From: Stomoxys calcitrans
Taxonomy: Eukaryota; Arthropoda; Insecta; Diptera; Muscidae
DNA length: 64,000 nt
Assembly: GCF_963082655.1 (NCBI RefSeq)
Contig: NC_081555.1
Coordinates: forward strand, 22,632,643 to 22,696,642
Direction: 5' to 3'
Part shown: one piece after another, positions 9,908 through 21,508 of the stretch
How the letters are laid out: each line of letters begins with the position of its first letter
Numbering within the stretch: the stretch's first letter is position 1
Made by a program: the position numbers and the translations under genes
Notes under the pieces: model-generated
Told to the model about the DNA's origin: nothing
Seen by the model: only the letters and a program-made list of their open reading frames with translations
Databases searched by the model: none

Positions 9908-10150
9908 GTAATAATGGAATAATGGAATGGAATATGGAATATTGGAAATATGGAATTCGGGAATGCGAATCCGCGAAAAAAGGGATAATGGGATAACAGA
10001 TGAGAATGGGAGAATGGGAGAATGGGACAGCAACACATGTTGTGTTTCTCTTTTTCTCTTACATTGTTGTTTGTTTAAGAATTATATGAGAATGGAGGAT
10101 TCGGCGATCGCAACGAAAGTGGGCAAGGAATTCGGCGATCGCAACGAAAG
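9908..10150. repeat. GGAAT-like simple repeats and a 32-bp duplication
   Basis: 9908-10030 is built of 'ggaat(a)tgg' and 'gagaatggga' steps. At 10097-10153 the phrase 'cggcgatcgcaacgaaagtg' occurs twice, 32 bp apart. No gene. Confidence 0.7.
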
Positions 10151-10384
10151 TGGGTGGGAGAATTGGAGGAGCGGGAGAGCGGACCCGGAGAGAGCGGATT
10201 TCGACTTTTCGAAACTTCGAGAGAGAGAGAGAAATGTGGTGCGTGTGGCGCCTTCAAAACCGGGTATGTTCAGTGAAATGGCAACATAAGCAAAGAATGT
10301 CAACCTAAATCAAGACGTAGTTTCTTAGTTTCTTGTCCGTTGGTCTAATTTTTGAATTCGAAATTTTGAATTTCAAATTTTGAT

Positions 10385-10640
10385 CATCCTTTACTGTCGT
10401 TGTTGTAACCACGTGTCTATATGTGGAGGTAGATTGCCAGCGTCTGCGTTTGCAGCTACTCTGTATGGAGCATTATCCGCAACCTATGGACGCGCCCGGT
10501 AGCTCGCAGCTGAGCTTCTTGCGATAACAATGAACACCACAAAGATCGGAACTCTAAGTTCCAGCCTGTGTGGTGCTCATAGTTTTCGTGCCGGGAGATA
10601 AATAGCAAAAGAGCAACCCTATGGTGGTGGTGCCGCAAAT
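10385..10640 (+). mobile_element. Partial copy of the ~390-bp 'tgttgttgtaaccac' element
   Basis: It shares 'ttgttgtaaccac', 'atgtggaggt', 'gcattatccgcaacc', 'gacgcgcccggtagctcgcag' and 'gttccag' in order with the fuller copy at 51085-51475. The middle section is deleted. From 10640 to 11230 I see only AT-rich sequence and a small hairpin (gcaaaagagagtaaag / cttactcttttgc, 10806-10842). Confidence 0.7.
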
Positions 10641-11229
10641 GTGAAAAGATAAAAAACGTAAAAAAAAAAACTTTAAAATCCAGATTTGGATACCATTGGA
10701 AAATCCCATCAGCTCGGCTTTTGACTTTACCTTATATAAGTTTCTACTGGATGTTTTTTCCAGCAGAAGTTTGCAGCATCGAACAACTGTTTAATTCAAA
10801 TAAATGCAAAAGAGAGTAAAGACTGCGCTTACTCTTTTGCAAAATTTTACTGGAAAATTACGCGAACAGACCTAATATCATTTTGTAAATCAAATCATCT
10901 AATCTTTATCAAGAGATGGCACTTTGCACCATACACTATTTGTTGTCGTATTGTCGTACTAGTTTGTTTAGTTTCTTAGTTTCTTGCTGCGCTTTTTTCA
11001 CTTAGTAGATGTTACTAATTAGTTGTATGTATTTTACATATGAAACATTCCGGTTTGTTTTCGAGCTTTCATTTTAATTTTTTTATTCTTGTGTTTGGGT
11101 ATTCTATATTGGAGTTAAAAATTTGCAACAACTTTTGGAAACTGTTACGTTAGATTGAAATAAGTGTGAGGATATTAATCCGCACTGTAGACATAAGTTA
11201 CTTCAAATCTGGCATTGTGTCCCCACCTA

Positions 11230-11760
11230 AGTGCCAGAGTCTGTTAAGCATGAATGGTAATAGCGTCGTCTACTCCGATCCGTAGAATTTTTGCTGCCTT
11301 ACCGACCCTTTTATTCTTCCGCAGTGCCCACGCCCATAGCTATTGCTGTAACCCTGATGGCCATCCAATGATGTTCATATCTAACGTCCTCGCTTTAATA
11401 CAATACTACCTCACACATTTTGTGGTCACCCGGATCTCCGGCTGCAGGATCGTATTATTGTCAGACTGTCAGAAACCGATTTTAGTCCATCTGTCCTCAA
11501 TGTAGACTCCCACACGCACTCTGTCTTTTAGCTTTGATCCGTCCGTGTAGTATGAATACAAATCCGAAAACGTGCTGCTGTCAGCAGCGTCTGACATTTG
11601 ACCATAAGTATGGTTTCTGGTATCTGATCTGAAACCTCTTCCAAGCCATCCAGGTTTTCAATAATTGCCTCGATTGTCCCGCGATGGTATGACCTGTTCC
11701 TAATTTCTAACCGCTTTCTCATCGCCACAAGTCTCAAAGCTGCAAATGAAAACAAAAAAA
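11230..11760 (-). mobile_element. I/R1-type LINE fragment, RT end and RNase H start
   Basis: The minus-strand translation contains FAALRLVAMRKRLEIRNRSY, NLDGLEEVSDQIPE and, in another frame, YYTDGSKLKDRVRVGVYIED. This matches the linker and first RNase H block (YTDGSK) of I-clade non-LTR retrotransposons. Frames are broken, so the element is dead. Confidence 0.65.
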
Positions 11761-11939
11761 GCGCGAGAAGCGCTTAACCTCTAGAATAGTAAGAGAAACT
11801 ACCTTAATTGAATTCTGGAAATTGTAGCTTGTTTTGTACACAGACAATGAGGCTAACGCAACTGTGGTATAAAATTTTTGAACACTTCTTATGGTCCGTT
11901 CTCTGCAGATAAATCTCCACCATTATAAAGCCTCTGCAT

Positions 11940-12245
11940 GTCCCCCTGATGGCCGGAGGATTGTAGATGTTGTCCACCTGTGATCACCACCCAGGCTGGA
12001 ACGTTGAGATTCGATCTAATTCGATCGAGTAGCTCAGCTGTGGGCTACCGGGCTCGTCCAAATGTTGTGGATAGTGGAATGATCCATGTGAATTGGCTGT
12101 AACGGCAGTCGCAGACAATTAGCGGTATCGAGCAGAGGTAATCGATCCTTTGGACCTTAACGAGTTTGCTCACCTACAGGAGCTTGAAAAGGATCGCCTC
12201 CTCCACATGAAAATGTGGCTACAACAACATCAACCATACCGTGGG
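11940..12245 (-). mobile_element. Copy of the ~390-bp 'gtaaccac' element, reverse
   Basis: 'taccgggctcgtccaaatgttgtggatag', 'ggcagtcgcagacaattagcggtatcgag' and 'acatgaaaatgtggctacaacaaca' are the complement-ordered landmarks of the copy at 51085. 12250-12615 has no recognisable feature. Confidence 0.7.
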
Positions 12246-12615
12246 TGGATGCTATATTCTTGCTAGTAGCAGTATAGATATTTAACTTCTTCCGCCGCTA
12301 AGCAATGAAGATCTAGTAGTAGCCATCCCTTCATGAAAGTGGCTTCCATGTACATCCCTGTACTGGCTGTATGACACACAATTCAGAGAAGGGGTTTTCA
12401 AACCTTAAGTTACAGATAGAAGCCACTTCTGCAGGAAAAAAGAACCTCATTGTGGGTAGTGAGTGGTATGTGGAGAAGTTCAGATGCTATTGAAAAAGGT
12501 CAACTAATTATTAAATATATTCTAAGTTGCAATACGGAGAGAACTGTCTCCAATGTAACAGAACGTTTTTATTTTTAAAAATAATTCTTACATATTTCTC
12601 TTTATAGTTTTTTAT

Positions 12616-14350
12616 TTACATTAAAATAGTATCCCCATCCAATGCCACGAATCCAGGATCCTTTATAATATCATCTTCATCATCTACATTGCTAGACATT
12701 TCATCAGGATTATCAATATCAAATCTTTCATAGTTAGAATTATATCCCGGATGCAATCTCATATGATACTATAAAATGTTCAACAAAATTTTTTAAAAGA
12801 AAACTCACATGTGTGGAGATAATAATTCATACCTGTAAGTGATGTTTCCGTCGAAATGGTTTCATACAAATTTCACATTTAAATCTTGGTTCTGCCGCAT
12901 GTATAGAACTCACATGCTGTCTTAGTGTTTTGGGATTGGCAAATTGTTGTGGACAATGGTCACACCTGAAGCTAATATTCGTATGTTTAAGGGCATGTGT
13001 TCGCAAATGCTCGGCTGATATATACGATTTTCCACAGGTATGACAAACATGAGGCCGATAATTCGTGTTGTGACGCCTCTGATGAGATCTAAGATCTGAT
13101 TTTGTTAAGAATGCTTTTTCGCACTGATCACACTGAAATTGCCTTATATTGTTGTGCCTATTCATGTGATATTCAAAGTGGGCTTTTTGTGAAAATGTCT
13201 TTTGGCACATTTCACAGCTGTATGCAGGATTCTTATCATGGAGCTTCATATGAGTAGCAAGACCCCGTGATGACTTTAAGATAGTCGAACATACCTTGCA
13301 AGCATAGGTTTGTACATGAACATAAGTTTTATGATGTTTGAATTGCCTAGAACAGGAAAACAATTCACTGCATTCGGTACAAGAATACATTTTATTTTTT
13401 TCATGAATGGGTATGCCTATTTTACTGCGAATTTTAGAGATTTCTCTTAATTCCTCCCCTTCGGAGGTGGCAAGAGTGCTCCTATCTAAACATTGCTCTT
13501 CGCTTTCATCAATTTGCGAGCCTAGGTTATCTTCCATCACATAATTTTCTAAATCATTTGTGTCCGCTTCAGATTGGCTGATTGTAGTTTGCGTTGCACC
13601 ATCATCCAGTACTTTATATATCTCAAGTACATAATCTGATTTATCTAGCCCTGCACAATGGGCTAATTCGGCAGCTTCTGAAATGGCTTCATCCTCCTCA
13701 GTTTTCATGTCTTCGTTTGTTGGATTCAATTGTATGGGGTCTGTTTCATTTATTGTTGTCTTCTGTATAGACACTGGAATTAAAAATACGCCCTCTGAGA
13801 GTACGTTTTCCGATTCTCCTTTTATGCAGATTTCTGTCTGTGTACTTATATATGAAACCTCTTTAAGACTTGCGTCAACACTCACATTCTCCTCCTCCAC
13901 CAAATCTTCTATTGTTATTTGCTCTTCATTATATACCTCCTCATCGTCGCTTAGGAGTTTCTCTTCTTTTTGTGGTAACACATCCTCTTCGTATAGCCCC
14001 TCCAACATTTTTAAGGTATTAAGGGCCTTGTCTCTAAGTTTCTTAAACAATTTCATTTGTAGGCAACAACTATTGCAAAGATAGCGCGGATAGTAGTCGT
14101 ATGTCTCCGGGGTAATCTGCCACCATGAAAGCAATAAATGTATGAATTTGAAAAGTTAAGGATTTGCAATAGTTACCTCACAAACCAGAGAGTCATACAA
14201 TCTCCCAGCATTAGATAAAGCAGGTGCTGTTGGTGGAGACGTTGCCTCATTTGTCGTGACTTCTTCAAATAGACATTCATAATCTGCATCATCTTGATTA
14301 GGATGTCTACAAACCCGGCAACTATTTATCAGATCTGGATTTGAACTCAT
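12616..14350 (-). CDS. ZAD plus seven C2H2 zinc-finger transcription factor
   Basis: Three exons deduced: 14350-14177, 14116-12833 and 12768-12616, joined in phase 0 by introns of 60 and 64 nt with GTAACT/GGCAG and GTATGA/TATAG sites, giving 536 residues. Residues ~11-85 are a ZAD (CRVC near the start, paired with LCNSC after the first intron), the insect zinc-finger-associated dimerisation domain. An acidic linker follows, then seven C2H2 fingers beginning at YSCTECSELF; the seventh (CEICMKPFRR...) is completed only by exon 3 (YHMRLH). A short acidic tail ends in DGDTILM. A nuclear, sequence-specific DNA-binding role follows from the family; targets are unknown. It is divergent from the plus-strand gene at 14608 with 257 bp between start codons. 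All frames are intact. Assignment to one named Drosophila gene is not attempted. Confidence 0.9.
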
Positions 14351-14607
14351 TTTTGTTTACAACAACAAAACAAATCTAAGGATGGGAAGGAAAAACAAAT
14401 CCCATTGAACTAATCGATTAATTCAAGTAGGGATGATAAAGTAGCAAGTTATCGGTTAATCCCTAAAGGCTAGTACCCTATTCTTTTTTCACAGTTGAAA
14501 ACACAATATATTTTTACGGTTACTTTTTTGTAACACTGGAAAATCCCAATGAAAACTTCACAACTACACTAGTAAGAGAATTAAATACCAATTAAATAAA
14601 AATAAAA
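14351..14607. promoter_or_regulatory. Divergent promoter region between ZAD and ABCF-fusion genes
   Basis: A 257-bp gap separates the two opposed ATGs, so both promoters must lie here or overlap the 5' UTRs. It contains 'aatcgattaattcaag' and 'gttatcggttaatcc'. Its right end (14555-14590) is a 36-bp block repeated exactly in the MADF gene intron at 17289-17324. No TATA box is evident. Confidence 0.5.
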
Positions 14608-15856
14608 ATGAATAAAAAAATTGAAAATAATAATGCAGAACCCAATGATAGTGCAAACAATATAAGAGATCATTATAGAGGGGCAAAGTGCATTTTGTGT
14701 AAAAAACACAATAAAACATTGTTTAAAATCAAATCTCATTGGCTTGAAGCCATAGGAAATAATCTTAAAATAAGTACTCATACTAAAATATGTATAGATG
14801 AGTTTGAGAAATGTTGCCAAAGAAATGCAAAATCCTTACAGATTGGTGCAATGCCTAAAAATGACTTTGGCATAATGTGTTTTCATCAAAAGAAGTTACT
14901 AAGCTCACAATCTGCGCAAGAAATGCCTATATATGAAAATGACAATAGTCATATGTCGCAAATAGGCACAAAATCTGTCACCGACGATAAAGTATTGAAC
15001 TTTTATTTCCCCTCTTGCGGTACTATACCACCACCCGTGATTATGGTGCAAAATGTTAGCTTCCGTTACAATGAAAACACTCCTTGGATCTATAAGAATC
15101 TGGAATTTGGTATAGATTTGGATACACGTCTGGCTTTGGTGGGTCCCAATGGTAAGTGCAACATAACATTTTAAAAGACAAAGAAAAAATCTAACTTCTT
15201 TTTTAATTGTTTAGGTGCTGGCAAATCTACCCTGCTGAAATTGCTTTATGGTGATTTGGTGCCCACTACTGGTATGATACGCAAAAACTCCCATTTACGC
15301 ATAGCCCGTTACCATCAGCATTTGCATGAACTTTTGGATTTGGATGCCAGCCCCTTGGAGTATATGATGCGTGCCTTCCCCGAGGTCAAAGAGAAAGAAG
15401 AAATGCGCAAAATTATAGGCAGATATGGCCTAACAGGACGCCAACAGGTGTGTCCCATTAGACAATTGTCCGATGGCCAGCGCTGCAGAGTAGTGTTTGC
15501 CTGGCTGGCTTGGCAAGTGCCCCATTTGCTGCTACTCGATGAACCTACCAATCATTTGGACATGGAGACCATTGATGCCTTGGCTGATGCCATCAATGAC
15601 TTCGATGGTGGTATGGTGTTAGTTTCTCACGATTTCAGATTGATTAATCAGGTGGGTGAAAAAGCAACGAAGTCAAGAGTAGAATTTGGTTTTAATACTT
15701 TTTTGTTATATCTTTCTGTCTGTCCAGGTGGCCGAGGAAATTTGGATTTGTGAAAATGAAACCGTTACCAAATGGAAGGGCAACATCTTGGACTATAAGG
15801 ATACCTTAAAGAAGAAGGTCGTTAGCGATAATGAAAGCAAAAGCAAAAAGAAATAG
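14608..15856 (+). CDS. THAP-like N-terminus joined in frame to the C-terminal ABC domain of ABCF2
   Basis: Three exons: 14608-15151, 15215-15651 and 15728-15856, giving 369 residues. From residue ~125 the sequence is ABCF2 (Drosophila CG9281 type): [20 protein letters not shown], Walker A GPNG|AGKST split by intron 1, signature LSDGQ, Walker [14 protein letters not shown]-loop VSHD, and a Lys-rich end. ABCF proteins are soluble twin-ATPase factors linked to ribosomes and translation, not transporters. The first ABC half is missing. In its place residues 1-~120 carry CILC...W...[10 protein letters not shown], resembling a THAP zinc finger but with Glu where the last His is expected. An acceptor-like 'cgcaaatag' just before GTKSVTDDK could mark the true ABCF2 exon start. 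It may be a genuine fusion, two adjacent genes, or a 3' fragment of ABCF2. Confidence 0.75.
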
Positions 15857-16353
15857 AACCCTTACACTCACCTCCCCCTTCCCACAAACGGAAACCAGAG
15901 CTTAGCAGAATGCATTTCACATTGCCGATGAATGTGTTATGCGGAATGGCATGGTTTCTATACTTTAATGTAGGATTTTGCTCTTATTCTTATCGTGATC
16001 GAATTTTTTTTTTAATTTTTTACCTTAAAAATATTTTTTATTTGGAACTTTTGATTTGTGTAACCCCCTTTTATTACCTTATTATAAATAACAAACAGCA
16101 GCAACAACAACAACACTAAAATAGATAGTTTATAAAAGGTGTTTATTATATTAAATTAAAGGAAAACAAAAAACAAGAAAAACCCAAGCAACATTGTGAA
16201 ATGAATAAAATATTGCATATGTGCATAAGTGTGTGTATAAAACAGATGTAGAAATACATACATATGTAATTTTTTAGATTAGAGCGCGCTGTTGTTTGGT
16301 TGGAAAACAAAAAACATTTTTTGTTGTATGTAGGTACAAAAAATTAAAACAAA
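15857..16353. other. ABCF 3' flank and MADF 5' flank
   Basis: AT-rich sequence with a (CAA)n run at 16098-16115 and 'atgaataaaatattgcat' near 16201. No further gene is seen. Confidence 0.4.
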
Positions 16354-17955
16354 ATGGATAAAGTGAGTAGTTTTATTTTTTTGTGGATTATTATTAACTT
16401 ACTAATACAATTATTTGATTTATTGCAGTTAATTTGGCCAAAGGAAGCGATTCTGGAAATGATTGCAATGTGGAAAAATAATGAGTGTCTGTACAATCCA
16501 AGGAATAGATTTTATCACAAGAAGAAGTGCAGAAATGATGTGTTAACTGAGATAGCAGAAAGGATGAAGGCATATAACATAAAAGTTGGGCCAAACCAGG
16601 TAAGGGTAAGTTGTCTGCTCATTCAGTTACTAGTATTATACACTGTAAGACACTGTGGTTTTGGGTATTATAGCATACAAATAAATAACCCAGATAGGGA
16701 TAATTTATTTTACCCTACTTGCTTTTGTATATATATCCACCGTCATAGAGGGAGGAATACTAATCTATTCTGACCTTCCGTTTGTAGAACCTCGAAATGT
16801 TAATCTGCGATCCCATAAGTATATATATATATATTGTATGTTCTTGATCGTTTTGACATTCTTAATTGATAATAGGCATTTCCGTGTGTCAAAATCACGA
16901 GAGCGGCCGAACGAATAAAATACCCGCTTGAAATTTTGCATAGATACTTATTGATCTCGGTCCCTGCAGATTGCAAAAGGGGCACATCGGTTCAGTTTTG
17001 CATCTAGTTCCCATATAATGTGGTCCTGCGATTTTACTTTTTCAGCTCTTAGAAGTCGTATTCTTTTCAATGCTTGTTTAGAGGCTACATTTTTTGCCTG
17101 ATTTGGCAGAAATTTGGAACGTAGAGTACACTTATGCACTTCAACTAAGTTCATTTGTGGAAATATCTAGCAGAATCCTTGGTGGTGGGTTACCAAGATT
17201 CGTCCCGGCCATACAAAGCACGTTTTAAACTGTTTCAGTTTATTTGCACATCAACTAGTCAAGGGTTAGATCATATTTTGGCTATAGTACTTCACAACTA
17301 CACTAGTAAGAGAATTAAATACCACTCAATACTTTCTTTTATTCTACAGAATAAACTTCAGTATTTGCGTGGACAGTTTACTCGGGAGCTTGCCAAAGCC
17401 AGAGAATCTCAAAATGCAGTAAATCCAGATGATGTATATGTCCCATGTACCTACTGGTTCAAGGAGTTAGATTTCTTGCTTGACTATGTAAAAGTAAGAA
17501 AAGAAAAGTCCAACTTCAATTCATTGGTAAGTTTTTTCTTTGTGTTCCATTGATAACTTTTGTATAAAATAAATACTCATTTGCAGCAACAACACTATTC
17601 ACAGTTTGAGGAGGACACTTATGAATCATCGCAAGCTCATGAAAGCGATGTATCTGCAGAAGAACCAATTAAAAAAGTCAAACGAAGACATCATACGCCG
17701 GTAGCAAGCTGCAGCATGAAAAACGAAGAGGTTGTAGTGGAACCAGAAGTCAATGTCCTGCCACATGTATTCAGTGTCAATAAGACTTCTTCGAATGAAA
17801 AGGATGAAGCTTTTTGTAATTTTATCAAATCGGAACTACAAACTATTACTAATGAAAATGTAAGGGATGAATTGGTAGAGACTATCACGTTAGCGCTATT
17901 CGAAGCCAAGAAGAAACAACGCATGTATGCCCACGCAGCGGAGCAATATTATTGA
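16354..17955 (+). CDS. MADF-BESS domain protein
   Basis: Four exons in phase 0: 16354-16362 (Met-Asp-Lys), 16429-16605, 17350-17526 and 17587-17955, encoding 243 residues. The MADF domain (Myb/SANT-like DNA-binding, about residues 4-90) is seen as LIWPKEAILEM, LYNPRNRFYHKKK and NKLQYLRGQFTREL. A Lys/Arg patch (KKVKRRHH) suggests nuclear localisation. The C-terminus EAFCNFIKSEL...TLALFEAK resembles a BESS protein-interaction motif. The second exon donor is taken as AGG|GTAAGT rather than the CAG|GTAAGG six bases earlier because it restores QVRNKLQYL. Intron 2 (744 nt) carries an old dispersed repeat and the 36-bp duplicated block. All frames are open. The family comprises putative transcriptional regulators, strongly expanded in flies. 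Confidence 0.9.
16790..17030. repeat. Diverged dispersed repeat inside MADF intron 2
   Basis: 'agtatatatatatatattg..gttcttgatcg', 'gcttgaaattttgca' and 'ttcccatataatgtgg' follow the landmark order of the 5' half of the 56820 copy. Confidence 0.55.
17289..17324. repeat. 36-bp exact repeat of 14555-14590
   Basis: 'acttcacaactacactagta' to 'aaatacca' is identical and in the same orientation. Here it ends 25 bp before the MADF exon 3; the other copy ends 17 bp before the ATG at 14608. Confidence 0.95.
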
Positions 17956-18700
17956 TTTCAGTCCAATTTTAGAGTTATACTTCCGTAATATTATTTTATA
18001 TCAGTTGATTTGAAGTGAGTTTAGTAAATGTGAGTTGTGCTAATTTAATTGCGAATCTTAAAATCCTTTTTCAAAAAAATGGATGTGAGCAAATATCGAT
18101 TTCGTTGTGTGCTTGGGTTTTGTATAATTTTTTTTTATAAGTTAAAATAAACCGAAAATTTTCGTGTAATTTTTCCACATTCCTTTAAAATCCTTCTCAA
18201 AAGATAAAATGTAAATAATAAACCATACTTGTTGATGACTCCGGAACTTAGTAATAAAATAATTAAAAGGAAAAACTTCGAAAAATTCGACTTTTTAATA
18301 AATTTCCTACATATTCTCTGAAGAATACTTAACGTCGCATAAATGTAAATAATTCCAATTGACTAATTAAATTTGGTTTTATTCGGTCTGTGCATTGATA
18401 TTGCTTGTACATAAATCGATCTTCGGATCGGACTCGACATAAAAGCGAGGCTTCATATCATTGAGTTAAAACTTGAATAGGTCTGCACTCATTGATATGA
18501 GAGAAATATCCCGTTCCTCAAAGGAACCCAGTGAACCAAACGTTCAGAATTCGGTTAGAAGTCTATACGAAAGTCGGAAAATTTATCCGAATTCAGATCC
18601 GAAGACAGTCTGAATTTTATGGAGTGGCTGCCACGACTTCGGAACGAAATATCAGAGGGAAGTCTGACGTTTCTGCGATGTTTCGGATAGGAAGACGTGA
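17956..18700. other. Intergenic, with a SINE 3' remnant at 18440-18505
   Basis: AT-rich 3' flank of the MADF gene. 18440-18505 ('catatcattgagttaaaacttgaat..gtctgcactcattgatatgag') is the 3' body of the tRNA-like SINE family. Nothing else is recognised. Confidence 0.5.
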
Positions 18701-18734
18701 GTGTGAGCGAATTGAGATATACAGGAGTCAGAAT

Positions 18735-19115
18735 AAGGTCCAACTACAGAGGAATAAGTCTCCTCCCCATCTCAAGCGTACTGTGTGAAAGATTAAAACC
18801 TAAAGTCAATGAGATATTTGGGCCCTATCAATGCGGCTTTAGATCTGGTAAATCCACCCTTTACCAGATATTCACACTGCGCCAAATCCTGGAAAAGACC
18901 CGAGAAGGGCAAATCAACACCTACCATTTGTTGACTACAAAGCCGCTTTCGATACTCCTTTACGTTCAAAGGTATTTCAAGCCATGTCTGAGTTTGGTAT
19001 CCCTGCAAAATTAATAAGACTGCAGGATGACACTAAAACAAACTACAATAAAAGCAGGTCTCCTCTTGAAAAAGGCAGTTTGCTACACGGCATTCAATAC
19101 CGTATTCGTTTTTGC
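18735..19115 (+). mobile_element. Non-LTR retrotransposon reverse transcriptase fragment
   Basis: The plus-strand frames contain NYRGISLLPI, GPYQCGFRSGKST, FTLRQILEKTREGQI and, after a shift, MSEFGIPAKLIRLQDD, which are RT palm and finger blocks of a LINE. The frames are broken and the catalytic YxDD region is absent. A second copy of the same element lies at 37280-37590. Confidence 0.75.
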
Positions 19116-19947
19116 TTCGAACAAATTGTCGATACGAAAACATATTCGGATCACGGCATTCGATCGAAATTTGCTACCATTTTGTATAGCGTTGCCAGTA
19201 TCAAAAAGCGAATTAGAATCAAAACAAATAGGAAAAGTTAGTCGGCGGCAGTGAATAAAAATAAATATTACTTTGTTTTGTAAATCTAAATGTAAAAATT
19301 ACTTTTTATTGTGGTGTACTCTGTGGATCTTTCTCTAAAGAAGACAGAATGAACGATTTCATGGCCGAACGTAGTAATTTTCTTGCAGCGTTTCAATACG
19401 TTGCGCATCGATATATGCATGCGGTTGTTTTTGGAAATGGAAGGAGTGGTGCAAAAAGCAAATGATTTTACGTGCGGCAGAAAGTTTTCTGGCCGACAGC
19501 AATATCAATAATAAAATCTTTTGACCATTAGAAGCTTTCAAAAGAAATTAGCAAATGGCTATCAATTTGGAAGTGGTGAGATAGTGGGAGCAATATTTCA
19601 TCTTCTTCTAAAAAGAAACTTAAGTGCAGCATCGATTGAAATCGCCTATTACAAGGCTTCATACATTAATCTTCTTCCAAACTATACTGTCTCCGAGACC
19701 TCGAAGTAAGGAATAAAAACTTCCACAGTCTCTTTGTAGCCTTAGTCTGTGCGCAATTTCTTATGATTTTGGTGCTTTTCCTTTAGTTTACCAGAATTGA
19801 TTGTTGTTATTTAATTGATGTTAAATTTGGCAAAAATAATTTATAAATCATTTTTTATAGTAAATAGACAAAACAAGAGAAGAACACAACTAAAATTTTA
19901 CGTTTTTGCATTCTCCTGTGTACAAACTAATCACAAAAGAAATCCAA
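19116..19947. other. Intergenic, short unassigned open frames
   Basis: The minus and plus strands each have open frames of about 60 codons (19359-19541, 19521-19709) that I cannot assign. They are mutually adjacent and possibly the remains of one element. Confidence 0.3.
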
Positions 19948-20045
19948 TCCCATGGCAGCCGGTTGTATGTAACGGATTGACCCGATGAATTCCTTCATCG
20001 ACAAAGGCAGCTGCCTCAGTGTACCACATACGGATACAACAACAA
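19948..20045 (+). mobile_element. (CAA)n-tailed ~110-bp element, degenerate copy
   Basis: 'cccatggcagccggttgta', 'ggattgacccgatgaattccttcatcg' and 'gcctcagtgtac...acaacaacaaaa' match the copies at 38135 and 47767. 20050-21508 downstream is AT-rich with no recognised gene. Confidence 0.65.
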
Positions 20046-21508
20046 AAGAAATTCTTCTCGATGATAACAGAGCAATGGAATATTATTCGAATAAAAGAAA
20101 CTCGATAACGACTCTCGCGATTGAAAAATCTTGCAATCGAATGCCGTCATTAGGCCCCAGAGAAGTAATGAGTCGATTATGGATTGCACCCAACTTCAGA
20201 TGCGTTGCCAAGGGTCAAATTTGTTAGAGAAATTTTAACTTCTGTGTTGAATTGCGTAAATATATTTCTTTGGATGAAGAACTTGTATTGAATAAAACTG
20301 AAACAAATTTGTAACTTTACATTTATTGTTGTTTCATTAGACAAACTACTGGCAACATAACTATAGTTGAGTTGCATAATCGACGCATAAGGTGTGTTTA
20401 ACTGGTCTTTAATAGGAAAGTCCAAAATCCTCTCCAACGTTTGAAGAAGAAAGGATGTGAGATTAATCGATCTGAAACCTTTGGCTGCAATGTATTGTAG
20501 CTTTGCCTTTTGATTTTAACATTAAAACAATATTTTTCGTTTAATTTGTTAATTCAAAAAAGTTCAATTGTTTTTTATTTTATTTTTAATAATAGGTTGG
20601 TTTTTGTTGTTGTTTTGCTTTTGTATAATTTAATAATTATTAGATACTAAATATGTATATTTTTGTTGTTTTAGGGTTTCTTTTGAAGCACTTGTATAAC
20701 AGAAATTCTTTTTATTTGATTTTATTTTATATATGATCTTTTTTTTTAAATCGCGATAAGCTCTATGTATATAGGATTAAAAAAAAAAAAAACAACAATA
20801 ATTTCTTAAGATCATCAAACAGTATAAAAACGTTACACTAATAGGGGAGAAAGAAACAGTGTTATTTTTTTATGTAATATAAATATTTTTTTTCGAAACA
20901 ATTACTACAGATTTTTACAAGCCTTGATTTCATTGAGAGGGAAAAGTGCTTACAAAGACGAGGCGGGGGGCAAGGAGCCTTACTGGCTGGCTGTCTGGGG
21001 TTAAAGAGGCGGCCGGGCGGTTGTTTGTTTGGGTTTTGTAATACTAATACAGACTATTTTGTTATATAATAATGAAATAAAAATAGTTCTCTTCTATAGT
21101 AATGCATACAGCAGTTAGATTTTTGTTAGAAAGGGTGAGTGGAGCTGGAGGTTGATTTACTGGTGGATAAGTTCATATTGTGGTTGTGCAGTTTTTATGG
21201 AAACTTATTGCGGTTAGTGGCCAACATAACATACATATGTACATAGACAGCAGTTGGGTTGATAGTTTAAACGATTTTTACATTTATGCACAAACTGCAC
21301 TTTTAAAACAAATTGAGCACAAAGACAAGGAATTTAAACAAAACAATGGGTATAGGTATAAGACGTTCATAACTAGCCTTGTCTAGGGTCAAAGACAAAA
21401 GTATAAATATAAATTATATGCTTTTGGACATTTTAAAAAAAACTTCGGCTTGAGATCCCTCGTAATCTTTTGAGGAATATTTTTGTGAAATATTTTAACC
21501 CTTAAACG

